A program made the position numbers and the translations under genes. 23,937 bases of DNA from a virus: the IMG/VR virus record IMGVR_UViG_3300048589_001599, positions 1 through 23,937 of that record, one strand, 5' to 3'. The notes beneath the pieces are model-generated. The model saw only the letters and a list, made by a program, of their open reading frames with translations, searched no databases and was not told the DNA's origin. Of this stretch, positions 1 through 8,313 are shown one piece after another (position 1 is the stretch's first letter; each line of letters starts with the position of its first letter).

Positions 1-1482
1 ATGACCCCACAGGAACTCAAGAACAGCATCTTGCAGCTTGCAATTCAGGGCAAGCTGGTGGAACAGCGCGCGGAAGAGGGCACGGGAGAACTGCTGTACC
101 GTGAGATTTTGGCGGAGAAAGCGAAGCTTGTAAAGGCGGGAAAGATCAAGAAAGAAAAGCCTCTGCCGGAGATTGCAGAGGATGAGAAGCCGTTTGATAT
201 CCCGGAGAGTTGGGCGTGGGCTAGATTAAAGACAATTGCCACGAAAATCACAGATGGTACTCACAACTCACCACCGAATTCAGAATTTGGTGAATTTATG
301 TATGTTACCGCAAAAAACATCAAAAACGCTGGCGTTTCAACTGCTGGGATTACTTTCGTTTCAGCAAGTATTCACAAGCAAATATATGCAAGATGCAACC
401 CTGAGTTGGGCGACTTACTGTTAATCAAAGATGGTGCAACAACAGGAACCGTTACAGTTAACGATTTAACAGAGCAATTTAGCATGTTGTCGAGTGTGGC
501 ATTGATAAAACTGCCCGATTGTGTTGACAAGTGGTATTTAGTATATATGCTTCGTTCAAATTTGCTTTATAAAGAGTTAAGAGCGCAAATGAAAGGAACC
601 GGCATCACACGTATTACTTTAACGCAAATAGAACCCTTAGTTTTCCCCCTCCCGCCCCTCGCCGAACAAAAACGTATCGTCGCCAAGATCGAGGAACTCA
701 TCCCCTATATCGACCGCTACGAACAGGCTTGGCGTAAGCTGGAGGACTTCAACAAACGTTTCCCCAGCGACATGCAAAAATCCATTCTACAGTTTGCGAT
801 TCAGGGCAAGCTTGTTGAGCAGCGCCCGGAGGAAGGCACGGGCGCGGATTTAATTCCGCTCTGTAAGGCAGATAAGGCACGTGCTATAAATGATGGAAAA
901 TGCAAGAAAGAAAACTTTCATGGTGCAATAACTAACGAAGATCACATTCCATTTGATATACCAGATTCATGGGTTTGGATGTTCATATCGGATGTTGCGT
1001 TTTTCCAAGAAGGGCCTGGGATTATGGCTATAGATTTCAGAAATTATGGCGTCCCATTGATAAGAATAGCCGGGATGCAAAAAGACTCCGTTACGCTAGA
1101 TGGATGTAACTATCTTGATGAGAACATGGTTGAATCAAAGTGGTCTCACTTCAGGCTCGACGTAGGAGATATAGTAATTAGTACAAGTGCTTCAATGGAC
1201 AAAGTTGCTGAAGTCGATGATTCATGTTCGGGTTCTATTCCATATACTGGCCTTATTAGATTCAAGATGTATGGCGGTATTGACAAGAATTATTTTAAGT
1301 TGTTTATTAAATCTCCTTTTTACACGAAGCAAGTTGATGAACAAAAAGCGGGCGGAACAATTAAGCATTACGGACCGAGTCACTTAAGGAAAATGGTAAT
1401 ACCTCTCCCTCCCCTCGCCGAACAAAAACGCATCGTCGCCAAGCTCGAAGAAATCCTACCTCTTTGCGAAAAGCTGAAATAA
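1..1482 (+). CDS. hsdS: Type I restriction-modification specificity subunit (HsdS)
   Basis: HsdS is the DNA-recognition subunit of a type I restriction-modification complex. It binds HsdM and HsdR and fixes the bipartite target sequence. The 493-residue protein has the normal two-repeat design. Each half opens with a helical repeat (ILQLAIQGKLVEQR near 10-23; SILQFAIQGKLVEQR near 261-275). A target recognition domain follows, starting at PFDIPESW (64-71) and PFDIPDSW (317-324). Each half ends in PLPPLAEQKRIVAK (about 216-229 and 468-481), the conserved coiled-coil spacer that sets the gap between half-sites. Both target domains are AT-richer than the conserved parts, as is usual for swapped domains. 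The ATG is the first base of the window and the N-terminus matches the family start, so the gene looks complete. The partner hsdM would lie to the left and hsdR is not seen. The RT operon follows in the same direction. Confidence 0.93.
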   Translation: MTPQELKNSILQLAIQGKLVEQRAEEGTGELLYREILAEKAKLVKAGKIKKEKPLPEIAEDEKPFDIPESWAWARLKTIATKITDGTHNSPPNSEFGEFMYVTAKNIKNAGVSTAGITFVSASIHKQIYARCNPELGDLLLIKDGATTGTVTVNDLTEQFSMLSSVALIKLPDCVDKWYLVYMLRSNLLYKELRAQMKGTGITRITLTQIEPLVFPLPPLAEQKRIVAKIEELIPYIDRYEQAWRKLEDFNKRFPSDMQKSILQFAIQGKLVEQRPEEGTGADLIPLCKADKARAINDGKCKKENFHGAITNEDHIPFDIPDSWVWMFISDVAFFQEGPGIMAIDFRNYGVPLIRIAGMQKDSVTLDGCNYLDENMVESKWSHFRLDVGDIVISTSASMDKVAEVDDSCSGSIPYTGLIRFKMYGGIDKNYFKLFIKSPFYTKQVDEQKAGGTIKHYGPSHLRKMVIPLPPLAEQKRIVAKLEEILPLCEKLK

Positions 1483-1507
1483 GAAACAACCGCAGCGAAT
1501 CCATGGC

Positions 1508-1607
1508 CTCGGTTCCAAAAGAATCGCCATTTCGGAGCATCATGTGCGCTTGTTTGTAAACTCGGCAATGACGATGGCCGACTTCATTTTAGCGGTTGGG
1601 AACCGAG
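1508..1607 (+). ncRNA. Candidate structured RNA upstream of the first reverse transcriptase
   Basis: This hsdS-drt3a gap (1483-1638) has no usable ORF but folds well on paper. A perfect 9-bp inverted repeat, CTCGGTTCC at 1508-1516 and GGAACCGAG at 1599-1607, encloses a second helix: AATCGC at 1522-1527 with GCGGTT at 1592-1597, one G-U pair. A small inner hairpin pairs TCGGC (1562-1566) with GCCGA (1577-1581). Long-range pairing directly ahead of a defence RT is how RT-associated non-coding RNAs are often arranged. It could instead be a leader or attenuator of the RT operon. Covariation has not been tested, so the call is an inference from pairing and position. Confidence 0.4.
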
Positions 1608-1638
1608 ATTTGTAATCGAATGATCTGAGGTAATGCAA

Positions 1639-3039
1639 ATGCGATTTGTTGATGAGATCCATAAAGCAGTAAGGCATCAGTATGCTCTTGACACGAATAG
1701 TACAAAAACAGAAGACGAGTTAAGGATTATTGAGGAAGCCATTTGTACTGCCATTTCAGCCGACACCTTTGATTTCTCGAATTCCGAATCAATCGTTTTA
1801 AAGCAAAGCGGTGGTAAGCGGAGATTTGTAAAACGGTATACAGATATTTATTCGCCAGAAAGCGTACTCTGTCAGTGCATCAAGCAAATTCTTGACCGAT
1901 CTTTTAGAGTAAAGTATCCCAACCGAAACAAATCAGTTAGAACTTTATTTGACACATTAAAAGCTGTTCGACAAATGGCAGACTTTACAATTATCAAGTA
2001 TGACTTCAAGGATTTTTTTAACTCGGTTTCATCGCCTTATGTATATGAGAAGTATTTGGCAGAAAATTTATCAGACCGATTTGAAGCTGATTTAGTCAAA
2101 CGCTTCGCCAAAGAAACGAAGTATGCCTACGCAGGCTTTAGTACTTCCAATGTAATCTCTGAGATAATAGCACAGAGATTTGATTCCGAGGTTAGTCTTG
2201 CGTTTGATGGCAAATGTCTTCTTATCTTCGATAGATACATTGACGATAGCATCATTATAGTAAACCAACACATCGAAGAAGTCGAGTGTCGCAAACTATT
2301 GGAGGATGCCCTCAATAAAGTATTTCATGATAATACCATTGCGGAGCTTCCAAAATGCAAAACGCATTTCAATGGTTCTAAGTTTAGATATGTTTCTCGT
2401 CGCATGTTGACTGGCCGTCAGAAGAGCATCGATTACTTAGGGTACGAATTTAAATTCAAAACACAAAATGACAAAACAGAAATTAAATTTGGAATTACAC
2501 AGGCAAAAATTGATAAATACAATAAACGAATTGATGAGATAATCCGGCTTTATAGCAATCCTGTCGGGCATAATGGCGAAGCGAATCCTGATTATCAGAA
2601 AATGGAGTTGCTACGACATCGTATTGCTGCTTTTACTTCAAGATCGGTCTATCGAACAAACAGATTCAATACAATAGTATGGAAAACTAAGGGATTTATC
2701 GGGAATTACGGTGAACTACGGTATCTTCTCGACGGTCCATTGATTGATGCAAGAACAAAAACATTTTTGGAGCGTATGGTAGAAAACGCTTTCCAACGTG
2801 CTCTATTACCGATTCCCTATTTTTTAAGAGGTTCAACTGGAAAAAGCGGGTACAATTTACTCGATAATATGAAGACAAATAAGACTCTTCTTTTTGTAGA
2901 TAAAATTGGATACTCAAAACGCGCTCTCGAAAATTTGTGCGCTCAAATTGACATAAACACAGTCGATAGAAACGGGAGAACACGCGGGTATGGTCAACTA
3001 GTTCGCGAGTATCTGATTAAAGTTAAGGTTGGGTATTAA
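1639..3039 (+). CDS. drt3a: Defence reverse transcriptase, UG3-like (DRT type 3 subunit A candidate)
   Basis: This is a reverse transcriptase of the UG/Abi type. In the 466-residue form the palm motifs are clear: motif A YDFKDFFNSV (121-130) with metal ligand D122, motif B GFSTSNVISEIIA (166-178), the catalytic YIDD (200-203), and IDYLGYEF (264-271) in the thumb-proximal part. About 190 residues follow without a domain I recognise. There is no maturase or HNH domain and no retron VTG motif. An upstream in-frame ATG at 1633 lies only 2 nt after GAGG (1627-1630), so ATG 1639 with 8-nt spacing is preferred. Another RT follows in the same direction. Known DRT3 systems pair UG3 and UG8 RTs with a non-coding RNA and protect against phage, apparently by making repetitive DNA. 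RT identity is firm; the UG3 assignment rests on length and the pairing. Confidence 0.8.
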   Translation: MRFVDEIHKAVRHQYALDTNSTKTEDELRIIEEAICTAISADTFDFSNSESIVLKQSGGKRRFVKRYTDIYSPESVLCQCIKQILDRSFRVKYPNRNKSVRTLFDTLKAVRQMADFTIIKYDFKDFFNSVSSPYVYEKYLAENLSDRFEADLVKRFAKETKYAYAGFSTSNVISEIIAQRFDSEVSLAFDGKCLLIFDRYIDDSIIIVNQHIEEVECRKLLEDALNKVFHDNTIAELPKCKTHFNGSKFRYVSRRMLTGRQKSIDYLGYEFKFKTQNDKTEIKFGITQAKIDKYNKRIDEIIRLYSNPVGHNGEANPDYQKMELLRHRIAAFTSRSVYRTNRFNTIVWKTKGFIGNYGELRYLLDGPLIDARTKTFLERMVENAFQRALLPIPYFLRGSTGKSGYNLLDNMKTNKTLLFVDKIGYSKRALENLCAQIDINTVDRNGRTRGYGQLVREYLIKVKVGY

Positions 3040-3218
3040 TAACGAAGCGGCAAGGTTGCCCTCGCCGCTCCGGAACAATTGCCGTAGCTATGTTCAAAAC
3101 GCAGTGTCGTATCACCGAAATGATCGTACAAAACGCCGATGATGTGTGTACGGTTGCCCGCACTGCAAGTGAATTCGACTTGCTTATCTATATAATAATT
3201 CAAATGGGGGAAAAGTCA
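3040..3218 (+). ncRNA. Candidate DRT3-type non-coding RNA between the two RT genes
   Basis: The 179-nt gap is dense in complementary arms: CGGCAA (3048-3053) with TTGCCG (3079-3084); AGCGGC (3046-3051) with GCCGCT (3064-3069) as an alternative; GCAGTG (3101-3106) with CACTGC (3161-3166), enclosing CGTACA (3125-3130) with TGTACG (3147-3152); and GCAAGT (3165-3170) with ACTTGC (3178-3183). A short dinucleotide run TGTGTGT (3143-3149) lies at the loop/stem edge of the inner hairpin. DRT3 is known to use a non-coding RNA, and as I recall it carries an AC-repeat template for GT-repeat DNA. The run here is the complement on the plus strand, so either the strand or the role is uncertain. Frame 3 is open from 3090 through this gap, but the start at 3219 fits better. 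Confidence 0.45.
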
Positions 3219-5237
3219 ATGGCATGGAAGGGACTTGAGCGAAATAAGCTTGATTACATTTTGACAGATTTGCTGCCTGTTGAGCTATCTGAGCTATTTT
3301 CTTTTCGTCCCTTCTATGATTTTCTTACTCGGAAAGAGCAGCAAAAAACTTTATCCTTACTCTCTGAGGAGCTAAGAAAAGTAAATGCAAAATCAACTGA
3401 AGTCATGTTTAAGTCCAAATGGGCAACAGTACCATTCAAGTATAATATTCTCAAGGGGAATGATTCATTCCGCGAGATGAGTGTTATGCAACCACTATCT
3501 GCACTCAACTTGTTTCTTTTCTTGGAGTGTTATCAAAAGGACATTCTCAATTTCTTCGATAACCATCATTGCTTCTCAATTCGGTATCATAGAAAAAACT
3601 CTGAGCTCTACTATAAGACTCGTTCAAAACGTGCTGTTGAGTACTTCTCCATTGATATGCGCCGTAGGGTTGGTAAGGCTGCCGTACAGCAAACCGGCAG
3701 TTATTTCAAAATCGCGAATTTTGAATCAATCAATTCCTTTGCAGACTCACGTTTGTGGAGATTTGCCAACTTTCAATTCAAACATTACGCCAAAATGGAT
3801 TACAAGTCTTGTTTTGATAGTGTATATTCTCACGTATTTAAATGGATCATCGAACGAAATGTAATTGATTCAAAAGACGCTAGCAACTCGAATTTGTTTA
3901 TTACATTAGATCGAATATTACAGAATATAAACGGTAGGCAATCAAATGGACTTATTGTAGGCCCAGAATTTTCCCGAATGGTAGCAGAGGTTTTGTTGCA
4001 GCAAATTGACACTGAAGTAAAGTACAAACTATCGAATGTCGGATTGATGCACAAAACGAACTATACTGTTTTCAGATATGTTGATGATATTTTTGTTTTT
4101 GCCGATTCACAAGAGAACTTAAATTATATTACAAGAATTTTCACCGAAGTTGGAAGTCGCTACTTGCTGCGCCTAAATGAACTCAAACTATACAAAGGGA
4201 CAACCCCTTGTTTGCCAAAGAAATGGTTAGAAAGAACGCGTATTCTCGCCGATGTCATCGACGGCTTCTTCGATAACCGAAAAAAAGCTGAATATGATGC
4301 TTTGCCTGAAGAGAGCAAATATATTGTTAAAAAAGACTATTTCCCTGTTGATCGGGTTAAAGATGAGTTTATCAATCTTATGAATGATTTCCCTGACGAC
4401 AGACGAACTATAGTGTCATTTTCGCTATCAGCCTTGTTGAACAATATTGGTAAAAAAAAGGATGGTTATCGTCTTTTCGGCAATGGCAAGGCTAATAAAG
4501 CCAGGTTACTAATTGATTTAGGTTTCTTTATATACGCTTTTTCAGCGACATTTGATTCAACGCGTAAGTTGATATCAATAATAGCCTATATGAATGACGA
4601 ATTGCACTTTAGCGAGAAAGATAGTCGAGAAAACAGGAACTTGCAGGATACCATTCGAAGATATTCTTTTGTCTTCCAGCGCGGTAATCTACCTGACTTG
4701 TGTGATTGGTTTGCATTCTTTGCCGAGTACAATTTAAACTTGGATTCTAGTACGGAAAAGAGAATAATCGCTAACGCAGAAAAAGATAATAACCCAATAA
4801 CATGGGCAAATATTCTTTCATATTCGCGGTATTATAATCCGTATTTTGTTGCGACTTTGGCCAAAGTTGAAAAAATAATAGATACGCAAATTTCAAAAAT
4901 GTCGCGCAAAGAAGCTATGATGCAGAACGAATTCTGGTATGTATTAGTATTTCATAACTGTCCGCATATAAGTAATACACTAAGAGCAAAGGTCGACTTA
5001 TTTATAAACGAAATAAAAACACTAGCAGCTTCAGGATGTCCCGCAGATCAAGCTGCGTTATTAGTCTGCAATTTCTTATGCCAAATGTCCCCTGGAGGTA
5101 ACAAGCCTCGAGAAAGCTTCTACGATTGGAGCGAAAATAGAAGTATCTCAGAGCAAATTACATATCGAACATTTCAGCGTACAATATTCAAGCGCTACAG
5201 AGGATCACGAAATAATCTTTATGCAAGTATTGAGTAG
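3219..5237 (+). CDS. drt3b: Defence reverse transcriptase, UG8-like (DRT type 3 subunit B candidate)
   Basis: This is the second, larger UG/Abi-type reverse transcriptase. From ATG 3219 it is 672 residues. Motif A is AKMDYKSCFDSVYSH (191-205) with D194, motif B is GLIVGPEFSRMVAEVLL (244-260), and the catalytic box is RYVDDIFVF with YVDD at 287-290. About 190 residues precede the palm. Roughly 330 residues after the thumb are mostly helical, with no domain I recognise. GGGGGA (3206-3211) lies 7 nt before ATG 3219. An in-frame ATG at 3090 would add 43 residues but has no good ribosome site and runs through the structured gap, so it was not used. Paired with the 466-residue RT, this matches the UG3+UG8 layout of DRT3. 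Its 3' end overlaps the last recombinase gene by 33 bp on the opposite strand, so its final residues may come from a prophage junction. Confidence 0.78.
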   Translation: MAWKGLERNKLDYILTDLLPVELSELFSFRPFYDFLTRKEQQKTLSLLSEELRKVNAKSTEVMFKSKWATVPFKYNILKGNDSFREMSVMQPLSALNLFLFLECYQKDILNFFDNHHCFSIRYHRKNSELYYKTRSKRAVEYFSIDMRRRVGKAAVQQTGSYFKIANFESINSFADSRLWRFANFQFKHYAKMDYKSCFDSVYSHVFKWIIERNVIDSKDASNSNLFITLDRILQNINGRQSNGLIVGPEFSRMVAEVLLQQIDTEVKYKLSNVGLMHKTNYTVFRYVDDIFVFADSQENLNYITRIFTEVGSRYLLRLNELKLYKGTTPCLPKKWLERTRILADVIDGFFDNRKKAEYDALPEESKYIVKKDYFPVDRVKDEFINLMNDFPDDRRTIVSFSLSALLNNIGKKKDGYRLFGNGKANKARLLIDLGFFIYAFSATFDSTRKLISIIAYMNDELHFSEKDSRENRNLQDTIRRYSFVFQRGNLPDLCDWFAFFAEYNLNLDSSTEKRIIANAEKDNNPITWANILSYSRYYNPYFVATLAKVEKIIDTQISKMSRKEAMMQNEFWYVLVFHNCPHISNTLRAKVDLFINEIKTLAASGCPADQAALLVCNFLCQMSPGGNKPRESFYDWSENRSISEQITYRTFQRTIFKRYRGSRNNLYASIE

Positions 5238-6788
5238 AGAAAACTCGAGTCCACCGTTTTTTTGAATCGTGATGCTATTTACAGCCATTTTCCACACCCC
5301 CTCATCAAACTCCACCAGCGGCCCCGCCATTTTCAATACCTTGTAGAACGCATCCAGCTCGCGCTTTCTTGCTCTCCGTTGCTCCCGTTGCTCCCCGATC
5401 TCAGCAATCTGCTCCTCAAGCGCCCGGCTTTGAGCCAAGAGCTCTGCGTATCGATCGTCGTAAGCGGCTTGTTCGATCAAAGCTCGTGCGTAATCGTCGA
5501 CCACCTTGCGCATCAAAGCGGATACAGCTTCTAGCTCTTTACCCGCAGTGGCTTCCCTTTCTTCCAAATCACGCGAATCGGTTAGCGTCGCAATGAACAT
5601 CTTGATGTCAGTCAGAACCTGATCCTTATTCGCAATCAACCGATTTATTTCTTCAACAAACGCCGCCTTGATCTGATCTTCAGTCACGTGCGGCGTTTTG
5701 CATGGTTCACCATTGTCGTATTTGTGTTGGCAACGCCAAATCACCGTCCGATACTTGTCGTTGCTATGCCACACCTTCCTACCATAGTAGCTGCCGCACT
5801 CCCCGCAGATGATCTTGCTGGAAAAGCACCCGCTCCTGCCAACATAGCGAGCTTCACGGCGGCGTTTCAATTCCTGCTGCACCTCGTCGAACACCTCGGA
5901 AGAAACGATCGCCGGGTGGCTCTGCTCTACATAGTATTGGGGCAGTTCTCCTTCGTTCCGCTTCATTTTCTTGGTCAGAAAGTCAACGCAGAAGGTTTTC
6001 TGGAGCAGCGCGTCCCCTTTGTACTTTTCGTTGGTCAAGATGCTCTCAACCGTGCCCGGTTGCCAGCGAGGCTTTCCTGCCGGAGAAAGTATGCCGATGG
6101 TTTCCAGCCGCTTGGCGATACCGGAAGGCATGAGGCCTTCCAGAAAAAGCGAATAGATCAAGCGAACCGTCTTTGCCTGCTCCTCAACGATCTGCGGTAG
6201 CCCTTCCGCCCCTTTTTCATATCCAAGGAACTGTTTGTATGGCAGGTACACCTTGCCCTCTTCACACTTCGCACGCTTGCCCCAAGCAACGTTCTCGCTG
6301 ATCGAGCGGCTCTCCTCCTGTGCCAGAGAGCTCATAATCGTGATCAGCAGCTCTCCCTTAGAATCCATGGTGTAGATATTCTCTTTCTCGAAAAACACCT
6401 CTACGCCCTTCTCCTTGAGCTGGCGAACCGAAGTCAATGTATCGACCGTGTTCCTAGCGAAGCGGGAAATGCTCTTCGTTATGATCAAATCAATCTTCCC
6501 TGCAATTGCATCCGCGATCATTCGGTTGAATCCGTCACGTCTCTTTGTGTTCGTTCCGCTGATGCCCTCATCCGTATAGACCTCAACCATCGTCCAATCC
6601 GGGTTAGCGGTGATCTGGCGGGTATAGTAATCTACCTGTGCTTCAAAGCTCGTAAACTGCTCATCGCTATCGGTCGATACCCGCGCGTATGCCGCAACGC
6701 GCCGTTTCGCAAGAGGTCGAATCTGGTTCTTTCCTTGCCCCACCGATGTTCGCTCAATTTTCGTTACCCGTTTCTGGATCGCTTCCAT
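5205..6788 (-). CDS. Large serine recombinase (second of a pair, prophage integration)
   Basis: A large serine recombinase cuts and rejoins DNA at attachment sites through a covalent 5'-phosphoserine link. The 527-residue protein has the resolvase catalytic domain first (about 30-175) with RVAAYARVST, nucleophile S38 and the nearby R36. A recombinase domain follows (about 190-300). Then comes a zinc ribbon: CGECG near 323, with WRCQ and GEPCK. A long coiled coil (about 410-490) carries many E/R/A residues. Start ATG 6788 has AAAGGAG about 10 nt upstream and overlaps the end of the preceding recombinase by 35 bp, so the two are probably translationally coupled. It is the last prophage gene before the DRT locus, and its tail overlaps drt3b convergently. 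The family usually has its attachment site next to the integrase. Confidence 0.92.
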   Translation of the reverse strand: MEAIQKRVTKIERTSVGQGKNQIRPLAKRRVAAYARVSTDSDEQFTSFEAQVDYYTRQITANPDWTMVEVYTDEGISGTNTKRRDGFNRMIADAIAGKIDLIITKSISRFARNTVDTLTSVRQLKEKGVEVFFEKENIYTMDSKGELLITIMSSLAQEESRSISENVAWGKRAKCEEGKVYLPYKQFLGYEKGAEGLPQIVEEQAKTVRLIYSLFLEGLMPSGIAKRLETIGILSPAGKPRWQPGTVESILTNEKYKGDALLQKTFCVDFLTKKMKRNEGELPQYYVEQSHPAIVSSEVFDEVQQELKRRREARYVGRSGCFSSKIICGECGSYYGRKVWHSNDKYRTVIWRCQHKYDNGEPCKTPHVTEDQIKAAFVEEINRLIANKDQVLTDIKMFIATLTDSRDLEEREATAGKELEAVSALMRKVVDDYARALIEQAAYDDRYAELLAQSRALEEQIAEIGEQREQRRARKRELDAFYKVLKMAGPLVEFDEGVWKMAVNSITIQKNGGLEFSLLNTCIKIIS

Positions 6789-8094
6789 AAGTAAGTGACT
6801 CCTTTATTGCCAGTGATCTTTCTTTTGCTGCCTGTTTCATTTCGTCCGTCCAGCTTTCCGCGCGGGAACGGTCTTTCCATTGATACTCGTATCGGTGCCC
6901 ATCAGCGAACACAAAAAGAAGTATGTTCGGCGCAGGAACCTCTATATGATCGATTCGCTTTGATAAGGGGGTCTCATCAAAATGCTCCGTCCCAAGCGCC
7001 TCTGCGACAGCACACAGCAATATCTCTTCCGGGATTTGCTTCGCTGGACAGGCGCTTTTGCCGTGCTCTAAGTAGGTAGCGCATTGCCAGCTTATCTTTC
7101 CCTTTGTCGTTTTTCGCTGAAATTTCTTACCGCAAATGCCGCAGACGATTTTGCCTGTGAATGGATATCGTACGTTGATCGGCTTCCCGGGTTTGTTTTT
7201 CTCACTCGCGCGCGCAAGCAGCTCCTGCGCTTTTTTGAATGTATCCATATCGATAATCGCTTCATGTGATTGCTCCACATAGAAGGTCGGTAGTTTGCCC
7301 CTGTTCCGTTTCTTGTTCTTATTCAAGTAGTCTGAAATGTAGGTTTTTTGCAGTAACGCGTTCCCGGTATATTTCTCGTTTGCCAGAATCTCCCTCACAT
7401 GTTTGGGTGTCCATGCGACATGGGTCAGCGTCGTTTCTTCTCTCGTATTGAGATTTCGCGCAATTGAAACACTCGATTCTCCGGAAATGTAAAGGCCGAA
7501 AATCTCGCGTACAATCTCAGCCTGCCTTGTTTCGATCTGAATCTCTTTCCCGCGTATGATGTAGCCGTACATGGCGCGCAATCCGACGATCTCGCCCTGT
7601 TCCATCTTCTTTCGAATCCGCCACTTGCAGTTCTCGGAAACCGAGCGGCTCTCTTCCTGCGCAAAAGAAGAGAGGATGGTAAGCATCAGCTCGCCATCCC
7701 CTGAACCGCTGTGAATGTTCTCCCGTTCAAAGAACACATCCACACCTTTTTGCTTCAACTCTCTCAGAACGTTCAGCGTATCGACCGTGTTTCGAGAGAA
7801 TCGGCTGAGCGATTTTGTGATCACCATGTCGATCAGACCGGCATTGCAATCCGTGATCAGTCGCTTGAATTCAGGACGATCGCTTTTTGTGCCGGTGATG
7901 CCCTCGTCGGCGTAGACCCCGATATACTGCCATTCGGGATTGCGTTGGATATGGGATCTGTAATAACCAATCTGCGCAGCCAGAGATTCGATCATGGATT
8001 CTTTTTCGATCGACACCCTTGCATATGCCGCAACACGCTTTCTGGGCTGGATTGCAGGAATCGTCGGTTTTCTTGTGTGAATGATCCTTGCCAT
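6754..8094 (-). CDS. Large serine recombinase (first of a pair, prophage integration)
   Basis: The 446-residue protein belongs to the same family as its downstream neighbour but is clearly diverged from it. The resolvase domain (about 18-165) begins with RVAAYARVSIEKES, giving nucleophile S28 with R26. The recombinase domain covers about 175-285. A zinc ribbon has CGICGKKF and WQCATY followed by SACPAKQ near 310-355. It lacks the long coiled coil of the second enzyme, ending instead in a short tail with IEVPAPNILLFVFADG and a charged helix. ATG 8094 has AGGAGG close upstream. Such pairs are common in clostridial prophages and integrative elements, where both proteins may be needed for integration or excision. 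That division of labour is an inference here. Confidence 0.9.
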   Translation of the reverse strand: MARIIHTRKPTIPAIQPRKRVAAYARVSIEKESMIESLAAQIGYYRSHIQRNPEWQYIGVYADEGITGTKSDRPEFKRLITDCNAGLIDMVITKSLSRFSRNTVDTLNVLRELKQKGVDVFFERENIHSGSGDGELMLTILSSFAQEESRSVSENCKWRIRKKMEQGEIVGLRAMYGYIIRGKEIQIETRQAEIVREIFGLYISGESSVSIARNLNTREETTLTHVAWTPKHVREILANEKYTGNALLQKTYISDYLNKNKKRNRGKLPTFYVEQSHEAIIDMDTFKKAQELLARASEKNKPGKPINVRYPFTGKIVCGICGKKFQRKTTKGKISWQCATYLEHGKSACPAKQIPEEILLCAVAEALGTEHFDETPLSKRIDHIEVPAPNILLFVFADGHRYEYQWKDRSRAESWTDEMKQAAKERSLAIKESLTYGSDPETGNEN

Positions 8095-8130
8095 ATGCCC
8101 CTCCTGTCGTGTCGCATATTACCTCTGTTT

Positions 8131-8313
8131 TCAAGATTTATCAACGATTGATTGACACATCAGGCCAGCAAATACAGGGTTGTGTTTCTCAATCATTTTT
8201 CTGTCGAACGCATCGTATTCGTCTTTGGAGATCAACCCTCTCGCCAACATTGTTCTAACCACCGCCATCACTGTCCGATAGCGCATTTCGCGCTCAAATT
8301 GCTCTTTGGTCAT
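8131..8313 (-). CDS. Small SHOCT-like protein of the recombinase module
   Basis: This is a 60-residue protein with start ATG 8313 and an AAGG-type ribosome site just upstream. The sequence MTKEQFEREMRYRTV is followed by MLARGLISKDEYDAFDRKM (about 22-40), a short helix-turn-helix pattern typical of SHOCT domains, which are small C-terminal modules thought to mediate protein contacts. It overlaps the end of the HTH/zinc gene by 20 bp and precedes the two recombinases. The same small gene commonly precedes recombinase pairs in clostridial mobile elements, so a role as accessory factor or regulator of recombination is likely but unproven. The frame is open further upstream (to 8586), but that part is out-of-frame reading of the HTH gene. 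Confidence 0.72.
   Translation of the reverse strand: MTKEQFEREMRYRTVMAVVRTMLARGLISKDEYDAFDRKMIEKHNPVFAGLMCQSIVDKS

Noticed and set aside
1597-1623. TTGGGA and AATGAT with 17-bp spacing as a promoter for the first RT
   Set aside because: It would start transcription at the start codon with no room for the ribosome site, and both boxes are weak.
3090-3218. In-frame N-terminal extension of the second RT from ATG 3090
   Set aside because: It has no good ribosome site and runs through several inverted repeats, while ATG 3219 has a G-rich site at proper spacing.
1483-5237. Retron or group II intron as source of the RTs
   Set aside because: There are two RTs, no retron VTG motif, no maturase or endonuclease domain, and no intron-like domain V hairpin was noticed downstream.
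5238-5270. Possible terminator for drt3b (T-run after a short GAGT/ACTC stem)
   Set aside because: The stem is only 4 bp, is not adjacent to the T-run, and lies within the recombinase coding sequence.
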